This document shows, piece by piece, positions 36,159 through 45,594 of a stretch of DNA of 64,000 nt. Source of the DNA: Streptomyces caelestis (GTDB taxonomy: Bacteria; Actinomycetota; Actinomycetes; Streptomycetales; Streptomycetaceae). Every line of letters starts with the position of its first letter. The stretch's first letter is position 1. The notes beneath the pieces are model-generated. The model saw only the letters and a program-made list of their open reading frames with translations. It made no database searches and was not told the DNA's origin. The translations under genes were made by a program, and so were the position numbers. The stretch lies in NCBI RefSeq assembly GCF_001279005.1, contig NZ_LGCN01000196.1, positions 219,082 through 283,081 of the forward strand. The letters run 5' to 3'.

Positions 36159-37012
36159 CCATCCTGGATGAGACCTACACCCTGTCCAACAACGTCGAGA
36201 TCCCCAAGCTGGGGCTCGGCACCTGGTTCATCGACGACGACCAGGTGGCCGAGGCGGTCCGCGCGGCCGTGGAGATCGGCTACCGCAACATCGACACCGC
36301 CCAGGCATACGGCAACGAGCGCGGCGTCGGCCAGGGCGTGCGCACCGCCGCGGTACCCCGCGACGAGCTGTTCGTGTCGACGAAACTCGCCGCCGAGATC
36401 AAGGACCACGACCAGGCGGTCGCCTCGATCGACGAGTCACTTCACAAGCTCGGCCTCGAGTACATCAACCTGATGCTCATCCACAGCCCGCAGCCGTGGA
36501 ACGACTTCCGCGGCGGCGACTACGCCGAGGGCAACCGCGCAGCATGGCGCGCGCTCGAAGAGGCACACCAGGCCGGCAAGATCCGCTCCATCGGGGTGTC
36601 CAACTTCCAGCAGCAGGACCTGGAGAACCTCCTCCAGGGCGCGACGGTCGTGCCACACGTGAATCAGATGCTCGTCCACGCGGGCAACACCCCGTCGGAG
36701 CTGCTGGACTACTGCGAGGGCAAGCAGATCCTCGTCGAGGCGTACTCGCCGATCGCACACGGCGCGATCCTGGAGAATGCCGAGGTCAAGGCGATGGCGG
36801 AGCGGTACGGCGTGTCCGTCCCCCAGTTGTGCATCCGCTACACCCTGCAACTGGGCACGGTGTCGCTGCCCAAGACGGCGAACCCCGAGCACATGCGCTC
36901 CAACGCCCAGGTCGATTTCGAGATCTCAAGCGACGACATGGACGCTCTGCGGGGCCTGCGCGCCGTGGACTACGGCGAACACAGGGCGTTTCCCGTCTAC
37001 AGCGGCAAGTGA
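36155..37012 (+). CDS. Aldo/keto reductase
   Basis: 285 residues, a standard AKR TIM barrel. Seen: GLGTWFIDDDQVAEAVRAAV, catalytic Asp/Tyr in YRNIDTAQAYGNERGVG (about 47-63), Lys in STKLAAEIKD near 76, and the C-terminal NADPH site LPKTANPEHMRSN near 240. It reduces an aldehyde or ketone with NADPH; the natural substrate is unknown. Last gene of the CMD-cupin-AKR cassette; followed by a strong hairpin. Confidence 0.9.
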   Translation: MTILDETYTLSNNVEIPKLGLGTWFIDDDQVAEAVRAAVEIGYRNIDTAQAYGNERGVGQGVRTAAVPRDELFVSTKLAAEIKDHDQAVASIDESLHKLGLEYINLMLIHSPQPWNDFRGGDYAEGNRAAWRALEEAHQAGKIRSIGVSNFQQQDLENLLQGATVVPHVNQMLVHAGNTPSELLDYCEGKQILVEAYSPIAHGAILENAEVKAMAERYGVSVPQLCIRYTLQLGTVSLPKTANPEHMRSNAQVDFEISSDDMDALRGLRAVDYGEHRAFPVYSGK

Positions 37013-37094
37013 CGCCAGACGAGCGGCACTTCTTCGACGACCTCACGCTGAGCGGCAGCTCGAAGGGGTCCCTCGACCGATGACCTCCACGCTC

Positions 37095-37125
37095 TCCCGC
37101 CGCGACATCCACCCTCGCGGCGGGA
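37095..37125 (+). terminator. Hairpin terminator after aldo/keto reductase
   Basis: TCCCGCCGCGA and TCGCGGCGGGA form a perfect 11-bp stem with a 9-base loop, 82 bases after the stop. Followed by CTGTGAATCGTTTCG, mildly T-rich. Confidence 0.65.
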
Positions 37126-37466
37126 CTGTGAATCGTTTCGATTGGCCCTGTCCCACATGCGGTGGTGGCGGTGAGTCATGACGGCGACAGACAGGTCATC
37201 GGTCGTAAACCCGCAGGCCGGTGCCTCGCAACAGGCCTTCCCGGGGATCCGGCCGATCGCTTGGCGCCCGGTCGTGAGAGTTCGACGCGACAAGTCCGGT
37301 GGCCCGGCGCGATGCCGTCCACCTCGGAGTGTCAAGGCCGGAGCACCAACCGTATCCTCCGTAAGGGAGAGGTGCTCGCCGTGTACGAGCTGTCACCACC
37401 GCATGTGAGCCGGAGCTGCTCACCGTACAGACCCCGCTGCTCAGGTGGTGACTGCTCAGGGCCGGC
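37126..37466. other. No gene seen
   Basis: 340 bases between the hairpin and the WhiB gene. I find no coding frame with homology and no repeat. Base composition is lower in GC than in region 1. Confidence 0.45.
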
Positions 37467-37988
37467 TCAGTACACCTCCTCAGCGACGGCTGCGCGCGAG
37501 CGGACACCGGGTGCCGGCGGCTCCGGCCCTCGGGCGTGGGCGGCCAAGAGTCGGCGAGGCCCGCGGTTGTCCCGCCTCTTGTACTCGCGGTCCGGATGCG
37601 CGAGACGTGCCTGACTGACGGTTGGCGGCTGATGTCGTGCGGCGAGCACACGCTCGCGCCGTGCACGGTCCACAGTAGCGACGATCGTGATCCAATCGGG
37701 CCCGAGACGGGCAATCAGGCGGGAACGCAACACGGTCCGCTGCCGGGCGGTGGTGCCCGCCCAGATACCCGTCGGTGTCTCCTCCGGATGCGCGAGGGCC
37801 CACTTGAGGCACTGAGGCGCGATCGGGCACACCGCGCACTGTGCCTGGGCAGCCGCTATGCGCTGGGCGACCTGGTACCCACGTTCTTCGTATTCGTGGA
37901 CGAAGAGCTCAGGATTTGTCCGGCAGCTGGTCGGTTTGTGGATGCGGGGGAACGGGATGTCGGCGGCAGAGGGATTGGCGGAGCTCAT
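37467..37988 (-). CDS. WhiB-family iron-sulfur regulator with long C-terminal tail
   Basis: 173 residues; typical WhiB proteins have 85-130. The four cluster-binding cysteines are at 22, 51, 54 and 60 (SCRTNPELF and CAVCPIAPQC). The turn motif is GIWAG rather than the usual GVWGG, near residue 74. The C-terminal 90 residues are basic and unlike the core (RARRERVLAARHQ, EYKRRDNRGPRR). WhiB proteins bind the principal sigma factor and DNA and sense redox through a [4Fe-4S] cluster. ATG at 37988 with GAGGTACA upstream. Nearby are a truncated GGDEF gene and a STAND regulator. Confidence 0.85.
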   Translation of the reverse strand: MSSANPSAADIPFPRIHKPTSCRTNPELFVHEYEERGYQVAQRIAAAQAQCAVCPIAPQCLKWALAHPEETPTGIWAGTTARQRTVLRSRLIARLGPDWITIVATVDRARRERVLAARHQPPTVSQARLAHPDREYKRRDNRGPRRLLAAHARGPEPPAPGVRSRAAVAEEVY

Positions 37989-38141
37989 CGGGTGTACCTC
38001 GATTCGAAGGCGCGGACAGGCGGACGAGGGTTTGTGCGGCCGGATCGTGTCGGCGGCGAGCCGGTCACAAAGCGTCGGGCGCTCGATTGCGTGCCGGGTG
38101 TTCGGTCGAGGGCGGTTCTCTTCGGTACGGGGCAGGGACGG

Positions 38142-38534
38142 TCATGATGCTTGTGCCGGGTCGCGGGTGCCGGGGCGTCCGGCCCGGCGGCCTTTGACGG
38201 GCGCATCCGCCCCGTGCCGGGCCCCGGCGAGGGTTGCCCGGTCGGTGTGCTTGCCGTCGTAGAGAGCAGCATCAGCAGCTCTGAGCAAACGCGACAGGTT
38301 GGTGGTGCCGATCGCGTCGGGCGTCGCAGCCCCGACGGAGGCCTCGACGTTGACGACCTGGCCGTCGTCCAGAAGGCCCGGCTGGGTGAGCGAAGACATC
38401 AGGCGTGCGAGGCGTGCGTGCTGGAGATCGGAGCCGAGCCGGGTCGTGAGAGCGAACTCGTCCCCGCCGAGCCGGCCGACGGCGGCCGTGTTGCCCGCCC
38501 ACTTGGCGAGCCGCTGCGCGGTCGCGGTCGACAA
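38142..38534 (-). pseudogene. Truncated diguanylate cyclase (GGDEF) domain
   Basis: 130 residues from a TTG at 38534. AAVGRLGGDEFALTTRLG carries the intact GGDEF signature and LRAADAALYDGKHTDRA the late A/I-helix region. The first ~70 residues of the domain, including the DPLTGL helix and the first metal-binding Asp, are missing; bases upstream in frame do not encode them. So the product cannot be a full cyclase. It may be a gene fragment or a small GGDEF-derived protein. Its upstream end abuts the promoter region of the rightward STAND gene. Confidence 0.65.
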
Positions 38535-38681
38535 CTGGCGAGATCCCGGTGGGCCTCGTGGCGAACTAATCTGGTACCTCGACCTTCCGTCACAGGTTCC
38601 CCCTTGAGGCGGAGCTGAGTTCCTTCTGGCTGCGGGGACTCGGCGGGGTCGATCGCGTAAGGGCTTGGTGGAAGGCGTTCG

Positions 38682-40961
38682 GTGGACTCACAGCAGGATT
38701 TCGGGATGCAGTTGCGGACGTTCCGGCGCGTTCGGAGCTTGTCACTGACCCAGCTGTCGGCGTTGACCCACTTCAGCAAGGGGTATCTCAGCAAGATCGA
38801 GAACGGCGCGAGGCCGCCGACGCACGAGCTCGCGGTTGCGTGCGACCGGGCCCTCGAACTGGACGGTGTGCTGGAAGCACTGGTGTCCGTTTCCCCGCCG
38901 AGAGCGGCGGTCGAGCGCAAAGCACCTGTTCCGGTGCCGGCTCAGCTGCCCTCTGCTGCATCGATGGTCGGCCGGTCGGAGACGGCTCGTCACCTGTTTG
39001 AGACGGTGACGGGCATGGCCGGTCGGGCCGTGGTGATCGGCATCGACGGGATGGCCGGGGTGGGCAAGACCACGATGGCTCTGCATGTCGCGTACAACCA
39101 GCGGGATCGCTACCCCGATGGTGCGTTGTACTGCGACCTGCAGGGCCACTCGGAGGCTGCGGGGCCGCTCCCGCCGGGACAGGTGCTCGGAGACTTCCTG
39201 CGTGCGTTGGGCGTTGAGGCCGGCGTCATCCCCGACGCCACGGCCGAGCGTTCCAAATTGCTGCGCTCGACACTGAACGGACGACGCGTCCTCATGGTGC
39301 TCGACAACGCGGCGACCAGCGCCCAGGTCCGCCCCCTGCTTCCCGGCGCGGCCGACTGTCTTGTGCTGGTCACGAGTCGCAGCCGGCTCGCCGGTCTTGC
39401 CGTCCACGACCACGCGCGCCTCTTCACACTGGATCCGCTCGAAGAGGAAGACGCGTTGGCGCTGTTGCGAGCCCGGGTCGGCGGAAGCCGGGTCGATTCC
39501 GAGCCCGGCGCGGCCACGGACATCGTCCGATGGTGCGCGCGTCTTCCCCTTGCCCTGGCGATCGCCGCGGATCTGGCTGCCGAACGCCCTCACGTCGTGC
39601 TCGCCGACCTGGCGGCTGACTTGGCGCAGGAACCCAACCGCCTCAATCTGCTGGCCTCCGAGGAAGACCCGAGGACGGCGGTGAGCGCCGCCTTCTCCCG
39701 GTCCTACGCCACTCTGGCCGCGCCGGCGGCCCGTGCGTTCCGCCTTCTCGCGCTGCACCCCGGGCGGGGCATCAGCGCGGAGGCAGCCGGTGCCCTGCTG
39801 GGCACGACCGCCGAAGACGCCCGGCGCCAGCTGCGTACGCTCGTGCGCGCACACCTGCTCACAGAGCCGACGCCACACCGCTACGGATTCCACGATCTGC
39901 TGCTCCTGTACGCGATGGACAAGGTCAGACAGGAGGAGCCGGCCGAGACGCGCCGGCAGACCATGCGTCGATCGCTGGAGTGGTATCTGCACACGGTGAG
40001 AGCCGCTTCGCAGGTGATCACTCCGAACCGCTGGCTGAATGAGCTGCGCGATGTGTCGCCTCCCGGTGACGGGGTGCCGACGTTCACCGAGCGTGCGCAG
40101 GCCCTGCTGTGGTGCGAGACCGAGCGGCGCAATCTGATCGCCGCAGTGGATGAGGCCGCCGCACTTGGAATGCACGCGGTGGCTTGGCAACTGGCCGCTG
40201 CGCTGGTCGGATTCCTCTATCTGCGCAAGCACCGTTCCGACTGGGATCACGTAACGCGGCTGGGGCTCGCCTCGGCCATGCAGGTCGAAGACCTGGAAGC
40301 CCGGGCTCGCATGCACACCTACCGGGGTGGCTCCTGCGCGGAGTCGCACGACTACGCCGAAGCGATCGCTCAGTTCGAACAGGCGCTCAGTGTGTACCAA
40401 CGCGTCGGAGACACATGGGGACAGGTCAACGCGCTCAGTAATCTCGGTGACGTGAACCTCCGACAGGGGCGCTACGCCGAAGCCCTTGTGCACCTCGAGC
40501 CCGCCGCGGCTGCCGGACGCGATGTCCAGCAGCCCTGGATCATGGGAATCCTCCTCAACAACCTCGGTGAGGCGCGGGTCCACGTCGGCCGCTGCCAGGA
40601 GGCAGTGATGGTTCTTCAGCAGGCTCTCGTGATGCACCGGGAGATCGACAACACCTGGGTCGAGGCCATCACCCGTACGAACCTGGGCATTGCCCACTAC
40701 CACCTCGCGGAACCGGAACAGGCGGTCACCTACTTCGATGAGGCCTTGCGACTCCACCATGCCGCCGGAAATGAGTGGGGAGAAGGCTGGACCCTCCACC
40801 ACCACGCCCTGTGCCTTCAGAAGCAGGGTTACGGGGCCGAGGCGCTCGAGATGTGGAAGAAAGCGTTGACCGTGCTCGAATCTCTCGGCGATCCACTCGC
40901 CGAGACGGTCCGTGCCCACGTCGAGGAACCGGCCCTCGGCCCGCTGGGACCGGACGCGTGA
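38682..40961 (+). CDS. XRE HTH - NB-ARC - TPR regulator (STAND ATPase)
   Basis: 759 residues. Domains: XRE helix-turn-helix (about 8-62, LSLTQLSALTHFSKGYLSKI), NB-ARC ATPase (about 95-400) with P-loop GIDGMAGVGKTTMA near 119, Walker B-like RRVLMVLDNAATSAQV near 203 and GLPL-like RLPLALAIA near 290, then a winged-helix and at least five TPR-like repeats (about 520-740). Such proteins act as signal-responsive transcription activators in Streptomyces, akin to the C-terminal two thirds of AfsR. GTG start with GAAGG eight bases upstream. Not in an operon; target genes unknown. Confidence 0.87.
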   Translation: MDSQQDFGMQLRTFRRVRSLSLTQLSALTHFSKGYLSKIENGARPPTHELAVACDRALELDGVLEALVSVSPPRAAVERKAPVPVPAQLPSAASMVGRSETARHLFETVTGMAGRAVVIGIDGMAGVGKTTMALHVAYNQRDRYPDGALYCDLQGHSEAAGPLPPGQVLGDFLRALGVEAGVIPDATAERSKLLRSTLNGRRVLMVLDNAATSAQVRPLLPGAADCLVLVTSRSRLAGLAVHDHARLFTLDPLEEEDALALLRARVGGSRVDSEPGAATDIVRWCARLPLALAIAADLAAERPHVVLADLAADLAQEPNRLNLLASEEDPRTAVSAAFSRSYATLAAPAARAFRLLALHPGRGISAEAAGALLGTTAEDARRQLRTLVRAHLLTEPTPHRYGFHDLLLLYAMDKVRQEEPAETRRQTMRRSLEWYLHTVRAASQVITPNRWLNELRDVSPPGDGVPTFTERAQALLWCETERRNLIAAVDEAAALGMHAVAWQLAAALVGFLYLRKHRSDWDHVTRLGLASAMQVEDLEARARMHTYRGGSCAESHDYAEAIAQFEQALSVYQRVGDTWGQVNALSNLGDVNLRQGRYAEALVHLEPAAAAGRDVQQPWIMGILLNNLGEARVHVGRCQEAVMVLQQALVMHREIDNTWVEAITRTNLGIAHYHLAEPEQAVTYFDEALRLHHAAGNEWGEGWTLHHHALCLQKQGYGAEALEMWKKALTVLESLGDPLAETVRAHVEEPALGPLGPDA

Positions 40962-41020
40962 AGGCGTCCCCAATTCCAGCCTCCCTTCCGGCGTGATGCG
41001 TTCGGCAAGGTCGGGAACAC

Positions 41021-41122
41021 TGGCCGACTGCATCCGGCGCGGATGGCGAACGACACGGCGTGCGTACGGTTGCGCAGCCCGTGGCGGCTCAGGAGGGCAG
41101 CCAGGGAGCTCATGATGGTGCG
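41021..41122 (-). pseudogene. Scrap of a LuxR-type HTH
   Basis: On the minus strand RTIMSSLAALLSRHGLRNRT followed by HAVSFAIRAGC resembles the recognition helix and end of a LuxR/NarL HTH (compare RTVKxxLxxLxxRLxLRNRTxAVAxAxRxG). The preceding sequence needs frame changes to look like the rest of the domain and I see no receiver domain. Probably a gene remnant. Confidence 0.4.
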
Positions 41123-42202
41123 CGGAGAAGAGCTCGGCCTGACGGCGCGACCGCCTGCTCGGTCCTGTTCCGGAGGAACGGATCCCCGGCGATGGCTTCG
41201 CCTGCTCAGCGCCTCCCTGAGCACCGGCAAGTGAGGATGGGGCGAAGCCGGCCGAGATCCGTGGGTCCGATGTCCCCGGAGCGGGCCACCGACGCGTCGG
41301 GTGGATCGTCGTGGACACTGCCGCATCGGGGCATGAGGCGGATGCGGTCATCGAACTGGTCTCCTCACTGGAGAATGCTCTCCTTCGGCCGACAGGACGG
41401 GCACAGGCTTCGTGCTCGATGATCGTGCGCTGGGACGCGACCCTCCAGGGTTGCCAAGTGGACAACTGCGTTGGCTACAGCCGCGACGCTGGGACCGGGA
41501 CGCGTGGGCGTACGGTGGTGCGCGCGACCGGTCCGTCAGGCGCTGCAGGTCCAGTTCGGCCAGGAGGCCGACGAGGACCAGAGAGGGCGTTCACTGCAAC
41601 CGGGCTGCAGCAGTGTGTGATCAGTGATGATCCGGTGGTGCGGGGCTCCATGCGGATGCGGACGCGCCTGGAGGAGCTCTTCCCGTCGCTCGCCCGAGTC
41701 CGGGGCCGGTGAGAGTGCTCCCTGGTGGGCGAGCGCTGGTAGCGCTGCGGTGGTGGACAGCGGCTGCTCCGCATGGGCGGGAAGGTGCCCCTGGCGGGTA
41801 TGGTGGAATGCCGTCGTAGGCAAGGCTCAGGGGTACCCTTGCGCAGCAAAGGCTCGCTCGTGCCTGCTCGCCTCCTTTGTTCACCCCGTGAGTAAAGTTC
41901 CTGGCTGAAGGCGAGACGGGCGAAGTCGGCGGTCTCGTGGAACGTGCGATCCCCATACGGCCGTCGGTCGGCAGGGAGCCGGCTGCTCGCCACTGGCAGC
42001 GGCGGGCGCCGAAATGGTGTGCAGTCGACCACCCCGCCGCAGAGCCGGCTTCATGGTGAGATGGGTCCCGGCATGCTGTGCGGCGCGAAGTCGATGCCCC
42101 TATGGAGTAGTTCGACACCTCGGTACCGGCATGATGTCCCTGCCCATTCGTGGCACCAGGGGTCTCGTGGGCGCCACGGTGCCGAACGGAGGAGGAAAGT
42201 GC
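41123..42202. other. Gene-poor stretch upstream of type VII locus
   Basis: About 1.08 kb with many short frames in all six readings and none with recognisable homology. Codon bias typical of the genome is absent. It ends with the ribosome site GGAGGAAA of the EccA-like gene. I see no IS ends or tRNA. Confidence 0.45.
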
Positions 42203-45200
42203 GTGTCACGCCAGGTACTTGCGGTCAGCCCGGAGCGGCCCGACGGCTTTCGGACGATTGGTGAGGCTCTGGCCAGGGCGCGCAGTGGTGCTGTCGTCAG
42301 AGTCTCGCCCGGCATCTACACCGAGAACCTGACCATCACCACCCCGGTCACCATCGTGGCGGAGCAATCCCGTGGCACCGTGGAGATAGCACCGCGTCGC
42401 GGCAGCGCGATCGTGCTCAAGGCGGAGGCCGCGATGCTGACCGACCTGGTGCTGCGCGGGCGGGACGACGAGCTGCCGGTCGTCGACGCCCCGCGCGGGC
42501 AGGTCGCGATGGAGGGCTGCGAGATCACGGGCTCCGCCTGGACGGCCGTGCTCGCCCGTGGCAGCGGTTCGCTCGCCCTCCGCGACTGCCGGGTCAGCAA
42601 CCCGGGCGGTGCCGGGATCGTGGCCACCTCCGAGGTCGAGAGCTCCGTCGAGTCCTGCATCATCGAGCACCTCGGTACCACTGGGGTGGTGATCGGTGAA
42701 CGAGGCCGGATCATGCTGCGTGGCTGCACCATCCGCAACGCCCGCGGGAACGGCGTGCTCGCCAACGGAGAGTCCCAGGGATCGGTCGAGGAGTGCGACA
42801 TCTCCTCGACCGACAAACCGGCCATCGCCCTGGAGGGCAACAGCGCAACTCGGGTGCTGCGTACGGTGGTCCACGACACGAGCACGGGCATCATGCTGAA
42901 CAGCCAGGCCCGAACGGCGCTCGAGGACGTGCGGGTCACCGGCACCACCGGTGTCGGCATCGCGGTCACCGGAGGCAGCAACCCGGTGCTGCGCCGTTGC
43001 CGGACCGCGCGTACCAAGGGGCATGGACTGCTGGTCAGCGACCGCTCCCGGGGCACGTTCGAGGACTGCTGGCTGGACGCCGCGCAGTCCCCCGGGCTGC
43101 GCGTGAGCGGGCCGTCGTCTCCCGTGCTGGTCGGGCTCACCGTCCGGGACTGCGCCACGACCGCGGTGCTGCTGGAAGAGGAGTCGACGGCCGAGCTGGA
43201 CCGCCTCGAGGTCATCGACGCCCAGGGAACGGGCGTTTCCATCCGCACGAGAGCCAATCCGCTGATCCGCCGGGCGCGGATCAGCGCTCCGAGCGGTCAT
43301 GGTGTGGAGACCGTGAAGGAAGGCCGGGGGCGGCTGGAGGACTGCACCGTCGACGCGGCCGGTCGCTGCGGCATCAGGGTCGAAGACGACGGCAACCTGT
43401 ACGTCGGCGGCGGCGCCGTCACCTCGGCCGCAGAATCGGGCCTGTCGATCGCCGCCGGGGGAATCGTGACCGTACGGGATCTGGAGATCACCGGTGCCAA
43501 GGGCTCGGGGGTCACCGTCGACGAGGATGGCGAGGTGACCGCCACCCGCGTCCGGGTGGGCGGCAGCGGCCGCCACGGTGTCCGGATCGCCGAAGGCGGC
43601 GGCGGCTCGTTCAACTCCTGTGAGGCCGGGAGCAGCTCCGGCGACGGGTTCCGCATCGAGTCCGCCGCGCCCGTCTCCGTCGTCAACTGCACCGTCCGGG
43701 ACAACAGTGGCGGCGGGCTCCTCCAGACCCGGCCCGGTGAGCGGCTCGCCGTCGAAGGGCTGGTCAGCACGGGCAACGGGAAGCAGGACTCCTGGGGCGC
43801 CGGGGGCACCGGCGACAGCGGAATAGGCGGTGAGGACGCGTGGCTGAGCCGTGAGGACGGTCCGCTGTCCGCCCTTGACGCTCTGATCGGCCTCGACAAC
43901 GTGAAGCAGCAGGTGCGTACGCTGGTCAACCTCACGCGGCTGGCCCAGCATCGCACCCGGTTGGGCATGGCCGCTCCGCCGATGAGCCGTCACCTGGTCT
44001 TCGCGGGCCCGCCCGGCACCGGCAAGACCACGGTGGCCCGGCTCTACGGGACGATCCTGGCGGAACTCGGTGCGCTGCGCTCAGGTCACCTGGTGGAGGT
44101 CTCCCGGGCCGACCTGGTGGCACAGGTCATCGGTGGTACCGCCATCAAGACCACCGAGGCCTTCAACCGTGCTCTGGGGGGTGTCCTGTTCATCGACGAG
44201 GCGTACACCCTGCTGTCCGATGGACGCGGTTCCGGCGCCGACTTCGGACGGGAAGCGGTCGACACGCTTCTCAAACTGATGGAGGACCACCGCGACGACG
44301 TGGTGGTGGTGGCCGCCGGCTACTCCGCCGAGATGCAGAGCTTCCTGGCATCCAATCCAGGTCTGGCTTCACGCTTCTCCCGCACCGTGGAGTTCGAGAA
44401 CTATTCGGTGCCCGAACTGGTGGCCATCATGGAGAGCATGTGTGCGGGACACCAGTACGTGCTCGGTGCCGCCACGCGCAAGGCACTCACGGTGCATTTC
44501 GAGCGCATGCCCAAGGACGGGTCCTTCGGTAACGGCCGGGCCGCCCGTCAGGTGTTCGAGCAGATGGTGGACCGCCAGGCGTCCCGTCTGGCCACGCTCA
44601 CCCACATGACGGCGGAGGACCTGCCACTGCTGCTGCCCGAGGACGTGGGGGAGGAAGCCGCGCGAGCCGTCTCCGAGGAGGCCGCACCCGCGGACAGTGA
44701 GAACAACCCGCTGGCCCGACTCGGTGACCTGGTGGGACTGGCCGGGGTCAAGCGGGACGTCACCAACCTCGTCAACCTGCTGTCCGTCACGCGCCAGCGG
44801 GAGGCCGCGGGACTGCCCGCGCCGCAGATCAGCCACCACCTGGTCTTCACCGGCCCGCCCGGCACGGGCAAGACCACGGTGGCACGGCTCTACGGTGAGC
44901 TGCTCGTCTCGCTGGGCGTACTGCCCCGCGGCCAGCTCGTCGAGGTGGCCCGCGCCGACCTCGTCGGCCGGTACGTCGGCCATACGGCCCAACTCACCCG
45001 GGACGCCTTCGAACGGGCCCTGGGGGGCGTCTTGTTCGTCGACGAGGCGTACACGCTCACGCCCACCGGGCCGGGCTCCTCCTCGGACTTCGGGCAGGAG
45101 GCGGTGGACACTTTGCTGAAGCTCATGGAGGACCATCGGGACGAGGTGGTGGTCATCGTCGCCGGCTACACCGAGGAGATGGAGCGCTTCCTCTCCTCCA

Positions 45201-45520
45201 ACCCGGGCCTCTCCTCCCGCTTCTCCCGGCGCGTCGGGTTCACCCACTACTCCTCGGACGAACTCGTCACCATCGTGCGGCAGCACGCGGCCACCTCCGG
45301 GTACGAGTGCGGGCCGGGCACCGGCCAGGTACTGCGGGCGTACTTCGAGTCGGTCCCGCGTGACCGCTCGTTCGGCAACGGGCGCCTGGCCCGCCAGGTC
45401 CTGGAAGGCATGATGACGCGCCAGGCCGGCCGCCTCAGCACGATGACCGCCCCCAGCGTGCAGGACCTGCGCCTGCTCCTTCCCCAGGACGCGGTGCAGG
45501 AGGAGGCCGTACCCGAGTGA
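42203..45520 (+). CDS. EccA-like protein: right-handed beta-helix plus two AAA+ domains
   Basis: 1105 residues. Residues about 10-525 are parallel beta-helix repeats of about 23 residues (GVVIGERGRIMLRGCTI, GIAVTGGSNPVLRRCRTART). Two CbbX/EccA-like AAA+ domains follow: Walker [16 protein letters not shown] at 602 and 884, Walker [13 protein letters not shown] and GGVLFVDEAYTL, and Arg-finger SRFSR in each. The two domains are close to each other, so internal duplication is likely. In mycobacteria EccA is a cytosolic AAA+ ATPase of type VII secretion; placement next to MycP and EccC supports that role here, but the beta-helix is not part of classical EccA. GTG at 42203 with GGAGGAAA. Paralogue of 18778-21213. 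Confidence 0.85.
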   Translation: MSRQVLAVSPERPDGFRTIGEALARARSGAVVRVSPGIYTENLTITTPVTIVAEQSRGTVEIAPRRGSAIVLKAEAAMLTDLVLRGRDDELPVVDAPRGQVAMEGCEITGSAWTAVLARGSGSLALRDCRVSNPGGAGIVATSEVESSVESCIIEHLGTTGVVIGERGRIMLRGCTIRNARGNGVLANGESQGSVEECDISSTDKPAIALEGNSATRVLRTVVHDTSTGIMLNSQARTALEDVRVTGTTGVGIAVTGGSNPVLRRCRTARTKGHGLLVSDRSRGTFEDCWLDAAQSPGLRVSGPSSPVLVGLTVRDCATTAVLLEEESTAELDRLEVIDAQGTGVSIRTRANPLIRRARISAPSGHGVETVKEGRGRLEDCTVDAAGRCGIRVEDDGNLYVGGGAVTSAAESGLSIAAGGIVTVRDLEITGAKGSGVTVDEDGEVTATRVRVGGSGRHGVRIAEGGGGSFNSCEAGSSSGDGFRIESAAPVSVVNCTVRDNSGGGLLQTRPGERLAVEGLVSTGNGKQDSWGAGGTGDSGIGGEDAWLSREDGPLSALDALIGLDNVKQQVRTLVNLTRLAQHRTRLGMAAPPMSRHLVFAGPPGTGKTTVARLYGTILAELGALRSGHLVEVSRADLVAQVIGGTAIKTTEAFNRALGGVLFIDEAYTLLSDGRGSGADFGREAVDTLLKLMEDHRDDVVVVAAGYSAEMQSFLASNPGLASRFSRTVEFENYSVPELVAIMESMCAGHQYVLGAATRKALTVHFERMPKDGSFGNGRAARQVFEQMVDRQASRLATLTHMTAEDLPLLLPEDVGEEAARAVSEEAAPADSENNPLARLGDLVGLAGVKRDVTNLVNLLSVTRQREAAGLPAPQISHHLVFTGPPGTGKTTVARLYGELLVSLGVLPRGQLVEVARADLVGRYVGHTAQLTRDAFERALGGVLFVDEAYTLTPTGPGSSSDFGQEAVDTLLKLMEDHRDEVVVIVAGYTEEMERFLSSNPGLSSRFSRRVGFTHYSSDELVTIVRQHAATSGYECGPGTGQVLRAYFESVPRDRSFGNGRLARQVLEGMMTRQAGRLSTMTAPSVQDLRLLLPQDAVQEEAVPE

Positions 45521-45594
45521 CGAGCGGCGGGGGAGGCGTCCGCGAAGCACACGAGGCTCAACGACCATGACCGGACACCGTCTACGTTTCCAGG

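Noticed and set aside
38742..41465. A 907-codon minus-strand frame opposite the STAND regulator
   Set aside because: No recognisable domains; the plus-strand protein has HTH, P-loop and TPR motifs. It is an antisense shadow.
41475..42032. A 185-codon minus-strand frame as a gene
   Set aside because: No homology, mixed codon bias and no ribosome site; other frames in the region are equally open.
43998..44895. Near-identical stretches around the two P-loops of the EccA-like gene as a possible recombination error
   Set aside because: The two copies differ at many bases and amino acids and both are intact, so they are genuine duplicated domains.
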